From: JARLFX01 sp036404255
GTDB taxonomy: Bacteria > Acidobacteriota > Terriglobia > Terriglobales > Acidobacteriaceae
Reading direction: 5' to 3'
DNA: 14,974 nt
Assembly (NCBI GenBank): GCA_036404255.1
Contig: DASWOP010000060.1
Location: 1-14,974, forward strand
Below are positions 12,640 to 14,974 of the stretch, one piece after another. Under the pieces are notes generated by a model that saw only the letters and a list, made by a program, of their open reading frames with translations, was not told the DNA's origin and made no database searches. Numbering within the stretch: position 1 is the first letter of the stretch; every line of letters begins with the position of its first letter. The translations under genes and the position numbers were made by a program.

Positions 12640-14382
12640 GTGAACCGGAACCGAATCCAATCCGTAGGGTGGATGGCGGCGCTGCTTCTGGCGCTGGCGT
12701 CACCTGTGTACGCACAGCGGGTCGCTGATCCCTTCGCGGTTCAGCGAGCAGCCGTGTTAAGCGGTGTCGTGCGTGACTCGCACGGGAGCCCGCAGGCTGG
12801 TGCGCTGGTGCAGCTGCTAATTACGTCTTCCGCAAATCCTTTTGACAACATGATGAACGCAGTGACTGCGATTACCGATAATCATGGCCGCTATAGCTTT
12901 GGGCATCTGCTGCCGGGCGTGTATGAGGTGCGAGCGTCTGCAGCGCTTTTCCTGCCGGCTCTGCACGATAATCTGCGGTTGGCTTCGGGCTCCCGCACGA
13001 TTGTAAATATGACGTTGAGTACGCTCTTTGAGGCTTCAGAATGGCTGCCGGCGCAACGCCGCCGCGCCGACGAAGCCGATGATGACTGGAAGTGGACACT
13101 GCGCTCCACCGTGAAGCGTCCGCTGCTTCGGCTGGCCGGGGATAGCCCGCTGACTATGTCTACCAGCGCCGCAGAGCGCAGCAAACCGGAGACGCACGGA
13201 CGCATGGCCATGACCAGCGGCAATGGCGGATTTGCCGGGGGTGGCATGCACAGCATCTTTACCATGGACCGTGTGCTGGATGACGGCAGCGGCGTGCTGC
13301 TGCGGGCTGATTTGGCGACTGCCCAAGGGCGACCGGTTGCGCCTTCGGCAGACCTGAGCGTGGGCTATCAACGCCGGGTCAACTACAACACTACGGCGCG
13401 TATGGTTACCGGATTCTCCTCACACCCGGAGTTGGTGAACTCTTCGACATCGGGCGGTATGCAGGGCTTTCTGATGGAGAGCGGGGAACAGATGCAGCTG
13501 AGCGAGGCGCTCGGCGTGGATGTGGGTGTGTTGATGACGGCGGTTCAGATAGGGAACAACGGGTTTGCGACGCAGCCGTATCTGAAGGTTGTGGCTCGTC
13601 CGGCGGATAGCCTTCTGGTGACATACCGCATGGCGACCTCTCGTCTGCTGCAGGGCACAGAGGACATGGACAGCATTGACCTGGGCACGCCGCTGGCTGG
13701 TGTGCAGCGCGGGAAGGTTCGGATTGAAAGTGGTCTGCACCAGGAAGTATCCGTGGGCAAGCGTACCGGGCGCGGTATGGTACAGGCGGCGTGGTATCAC
13801 GACCGGATTTCTAATCCGATTGTGCATGGTGGCGGCCCTATTGGCGCGACTGCGCTGGCGAGCGGCAACTATGTGGTGGACCCGGCGACGGAGAGCTTTC
13901 GCGTGGTGGGTGCGAATTACAGCGGCAGCGGCGTGAATGTGTCCGCGAGCGAGCCGCTGTGTGAATCGCTGTGGGCCGTGGTGGATTACAGCACGGGAAC
14001 GGTGCTGGCGTTTGGAGATCCGGAGCCAGGAACGCCGGGAATGATGGGGCCGGTGCGCTCGCAGACCGCGTCCGTGGCGCTGCGCGGGCACATGGCAAAG
14101 ACGAATACGCACCTGCGGGCAGCCTATCGCTGGCAGCCGCAGCATACGATTACAGCGGTAAATTCGTACCATGCATTTAGCGACCAGTCGTACCTGAGCT
14201 TCTATGTGCGGCAGCCGCTGCATCTGCGGGGCATACTGCCGCGCGGAATGGAGGCGACGATCGACGTGACCAACCTACTTGCGCAGGGGTATCAGCCAAT
14301 TGCCACGGATGGCGACGGCCACGCCATTTATTTTGCGCAGTCCGCGCGCACGCTGGAAGCGGGATTATCTTTCACGTTCTAG
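12640..14382 (+). CDS. Carboxypeptidase-regulatory-like, probable outer-membrane barrel protein, 580 aa
   Basis: The GTG start at 12640 gives a classical signal peptide: NRNR n-region, WMAALLLALA core and cleavage after SPVYA (residue 25). An upstream TTG (12601) would lengthen the n-region, and an ATG at 12673 would remove its charges. Residues about 38-125 form a carboxypeptidase-regulatory-like Ig fold (LSGVVRDSHGSPQAGALVQL, NHGRYSFGHLLPGVYEVRAS), common at the N-terminus of acidobacterial TonB-dependent receptors. The rest has alternating, Gly/Ser/aromatic-rich strands and ends LEAGLSFTF, a terminal aromatic residue typical of barrel proteins; ATIDVTNLLAQGYQP resembles the last strands of TonB-dependent receptors. 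No plug domain or TonB box was recognised, and the length is short for a TonB-dependent receptor. Role unknown; probably works with the GWxTD protein. Confidence 0.8.
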   Translation: MNRNRIQSVGWMAALLLALASPVYAQRVADPFAVQRAAVLSGVVRDSHGSPQAGALVQLLITSSANPFDNMMNAVTAITDNHGRYSFGHLLPGVYEVRASAALFLPALHDNLRLASGSRTIVNMTLSTLFEASEWLPAQRRRADEADDDWKWTLRSTVKRPLLRLAGDSPLTMSTSAAERSKPETHGRMAMTSGNGGFAGGGMHSIFTMDRVLDDGSGVLLRADLATAQGRPVAPSADLSVGYQRRVNYNTTARMVTGFSSHPELVNSSTSGGMQGFLMESGEQMQLSEALGVDVGVLMTAVQIGNNGFATQPYLKVVARPADSLLVTYRMATSRLLQGTEDMDSIDLGTPLAGVQRGKVRIESGLHQEVSVGKRTGRGMVQAAWYHDRISNPIVHGGGPIGATALASGNYVVDPATESFRVVGANYSGSGVNVSASEPLCESLWAVVDYSTGTVLAFGDPEPGTPGMMGPVRSQTASVALRGHMAKTNTHLRAAYRWQPQHTITAVNSYHAFSDQSYLSFYVRQPLHLRGILPRGMEATIDVTNLLAQGYQPIATDGDGHAIYFAQSARTLEAGLSFTF

Positions 14383-14426
14383 GTGGCTGGTGGTGCGGTG
14401 CAGGGGCGAAATCCACACGCTCTCTG

Positions 14427-14435
14427 TGATATAGT
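14427..14435 (+). promoter_or_regulatory. Putative extended -10 promoter for tRNA-Lys
   Basis: TGATATAGT (14427-14435) is an extended -10 element: TG, one base, then TATAGT. No good -35 box is seen, which an extended -10 can partly replace. Transcription would begin near 14442 and run through a hairpin into the tRNA about 100 nt downstream. Confidence 0.35.
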
Positions 14436-14443
14436 CAATGACT

Positions 14444-14465
14444 GTGAGCACGGTTGTGTGCTCAC
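14444..14465. repeat. Perfect 8-bp hairpin after the outer-membrane gene
   Basis: GTGAGCAC (14444-14451) and GTGCTCAC (14458-14465) pair perfectly around GGTTGT. It lies 62 nt after the stop of the outer-membrane gene and upstream of the tRNA. No T-run follows, so it is either a weak terminator, the 5' end structure of the tRNA precursor, or a protein-binding site. Confidence 0.5.
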
Positions 14466-14540
14466 TCCCACCATGCAGACGGCCAGAGAATCGGCGGATA
14501 CTGCAGAATCAACTTTCCGGTTTAACGGAAGTTCAAAGTT

Positions 14541-14616
14541 GGACGCGTAGCTCAGTTGGTAGAGCATTCGACTCTTAATCGACTGGTCGTAGGTTCGATC
14601 CCTACCGCGTCCACCA
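14541..14616 (+). tRNA. tRNA-Lys, anticodon CTT, CCA encoded
   Basis: The cloverleaf is complete. Acceptor arms GGACGCG (14541-14547) and CGCGTCC (14606-14612) pair perfectly, followed by discriminator A and a genomic CCA. The D-arm is GCTC/GAGC, the anticodon loop CTCTTAA (14572-14578) gives anticodon CTT, which reads AAG, and the T-arm is GTAGG-TTCGATC-CCTAC. The anticodon stem TTCGA/TCGAC has four pairs and one T-C mismatch at 27-43, the outermost pair. The sequence resembles other bacterial tRNA-Lys genes in loop and variable region. A small stem (AACTTTCCG with CGGAAGTT, 14511-14533) lies just upstream in the leader. Confidence 0.95.
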
Positions 14617-14749
14617 TTTATCCCTTTCTGATTTGACTTCGGCCCCGGCCTCGGATAACGTTCATTCTTCAGCTAATTTTGCGGGAGTTGCCGGACGGTT
14701 CGCATCAGACGTCGCCCTTTCGCATTGGCAAATAGCGGTTGCAGGTACG

Positions 14750-14773
14750 GGCATGCGGTAAGTCGCGCATGCC
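14750..14773. repeat. Perfect 8-bp inverted repeat upstream of the flavoprotein gene
   Basis: GGCATGCG (14750-14757) and CGCATGCC (14766-14773) are perfect inverted repeats with an 8-nt spacer, extendable by a G-T pair. It lies about 60 nt before the TTG start at 14835 and upstream of an A/T-rich stretch. It may be an operator or a leader hairpin. No consensus promoter with good spacing was found nearby. Confidence 0.4.
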
Positions 14774-14834
14774 TCACCTTGTTTTTAACGACTAAAAATA
14801 TTTTGGCAGTTGGCTCACTGGGAGGGATTTTTTC

Positions 14835-14974
14835 TTGGCGAAGCAAGCGATTTTCGAAGAGCACCCTGAGGTTGCAAGGCGGTTTCCGGATCTGCATCCG
14901 CCGCTTGAACCGCAGCAGGCTGTGGTTGAAGCCAACCGATGTTTGAACTGTTTTGACGCGCCCTGCACCGCGGC
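14835..14974 (+). CDS. PreT/GltD-like FAD-dependent oxidoreductase, N-terminus (partial)
   Basis: The frame starts at a TTG with a very strong ribosome site, GGGAGGG (14820-14826), eight bases before it; no ATG is available because an in-frame TAA lies at 14793. The first 46 residues include HPPLEPQQAVVEANRC and then RCLNCFDAPC, with C36, C39 and C44 in a CxxCxxxxC pattern. This is the N-terminal iron-sulfur segment of the family that includes the glutamate synthase small subunit, the PreT subunit of dihydropyrimidine dehydrogenase and related flavoproteins, which pass electrons between NAD(P)H and a partner. HPPL before the cysteines and CFDAPC lean toward the PreT type. The gene runs off the window, so the FAD and NAD domains and any PreA partner cannot be seen. 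Confidence 0.8.
   Translation, partial: MAKQAIFEEHPEVARRFPDLHPPLEPQQAVVEANRCLNCFDAPCTA

Noticed and set aside
14541..14616. tRNA-Lys as an integration site for a mobile element
   Set aside because: No duplicated tRNA 3' end and no integrase is seen in the window; the next gene is an ordinary metabolic one.
14725..14946. 73-codon open frame overlapping the start of the flavoprotein gene
   Set aside because: Different frame from the TTG-started protein with the cysteine motif; no motif of its own.

Overview
The window reads as chromosomal housekeeping DNA from a GC-rich Gram-negative bacterium, most likely an acidobacterium of the Terriglobia (Terriglobus/Granulicella/Edaphobacter type). This rests on a GWxTD-domain protein next to a carboxypeptidase-regulatory-like outer-membrane protein, the gene order M24 peptidase-accB-accC-thiE, and GC-rich codon use with little spacing. 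The assignment comes from gene content only; no database search was possible.

Layout: (1) 2-262, 3' end of glyS (+). (2) 362-1000, a conserved-looking protein of unknown function (-), convergent with glyS across two strong hairpins and apparently expressed from a leaderless promoter. (3) 1304-1558, a small excisionase-type HTH protein (+) with its own promoter. (4) 1649-2593, a Tat-signal metallophosphoesterase (-), divergent from (5) 2615-6489, a gene run (+): Xaa-Pro-type M24 peptidase, accB, accC, thiE. accB and accC are separated by a 169-nt gap that holds a long imperfect inverted repeat. (6) 6579-8117, an APC-family amino acid permease (+), converging on a bidirectional terminator with (7) 8184-10385, a MacB/LolD-type ATPase and a MacA/HlyD-type adaptor (-), without a permease gene beside them. 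(8) 10386-10766, a divergent regulatory region with a dyad, a stem-loop and a promoter. (9) 10767-14382, a secreted GWxTD protein followed by a probable outer-membrane barrel protein (+). (10) 14541-14616, tRNA-Lys(CTT). (11) From 14835, the start of a PreT/GltD-like flavoprotein (+) with a TTG start, running off the window.

How the genes work together: AccB and AccC are the biotin carrier and biotin carboxylase of acetyl-CoA carboxylase, the first step of fatty acid synthesis; the carboxyltransferase subunits are not here. ThiE joins the thiazole and pyrimidine halves of thiamine and starts at the base after the accC stop, so it is probably translationally coupled. The ATPase and adaptor would form part of a tripartite export or lipoprotein-release system. 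The GWxTD and outer-membrane proteins both carry Sec signal peptides and probably act in the envelope.

I found no convincing new multi-gene system, phage, insertion sequence or CRISPR array. The observations most worth a second look are intergenic: the inverted repeat in the acc operon, the paired dyad upstream of the adaptor gene, a lac-operator-like palindrome at the phosphoesterase/peptidase divergence, a predicted leaderless promoter, and the GWxTD/outer-membrane pair of unknown function.
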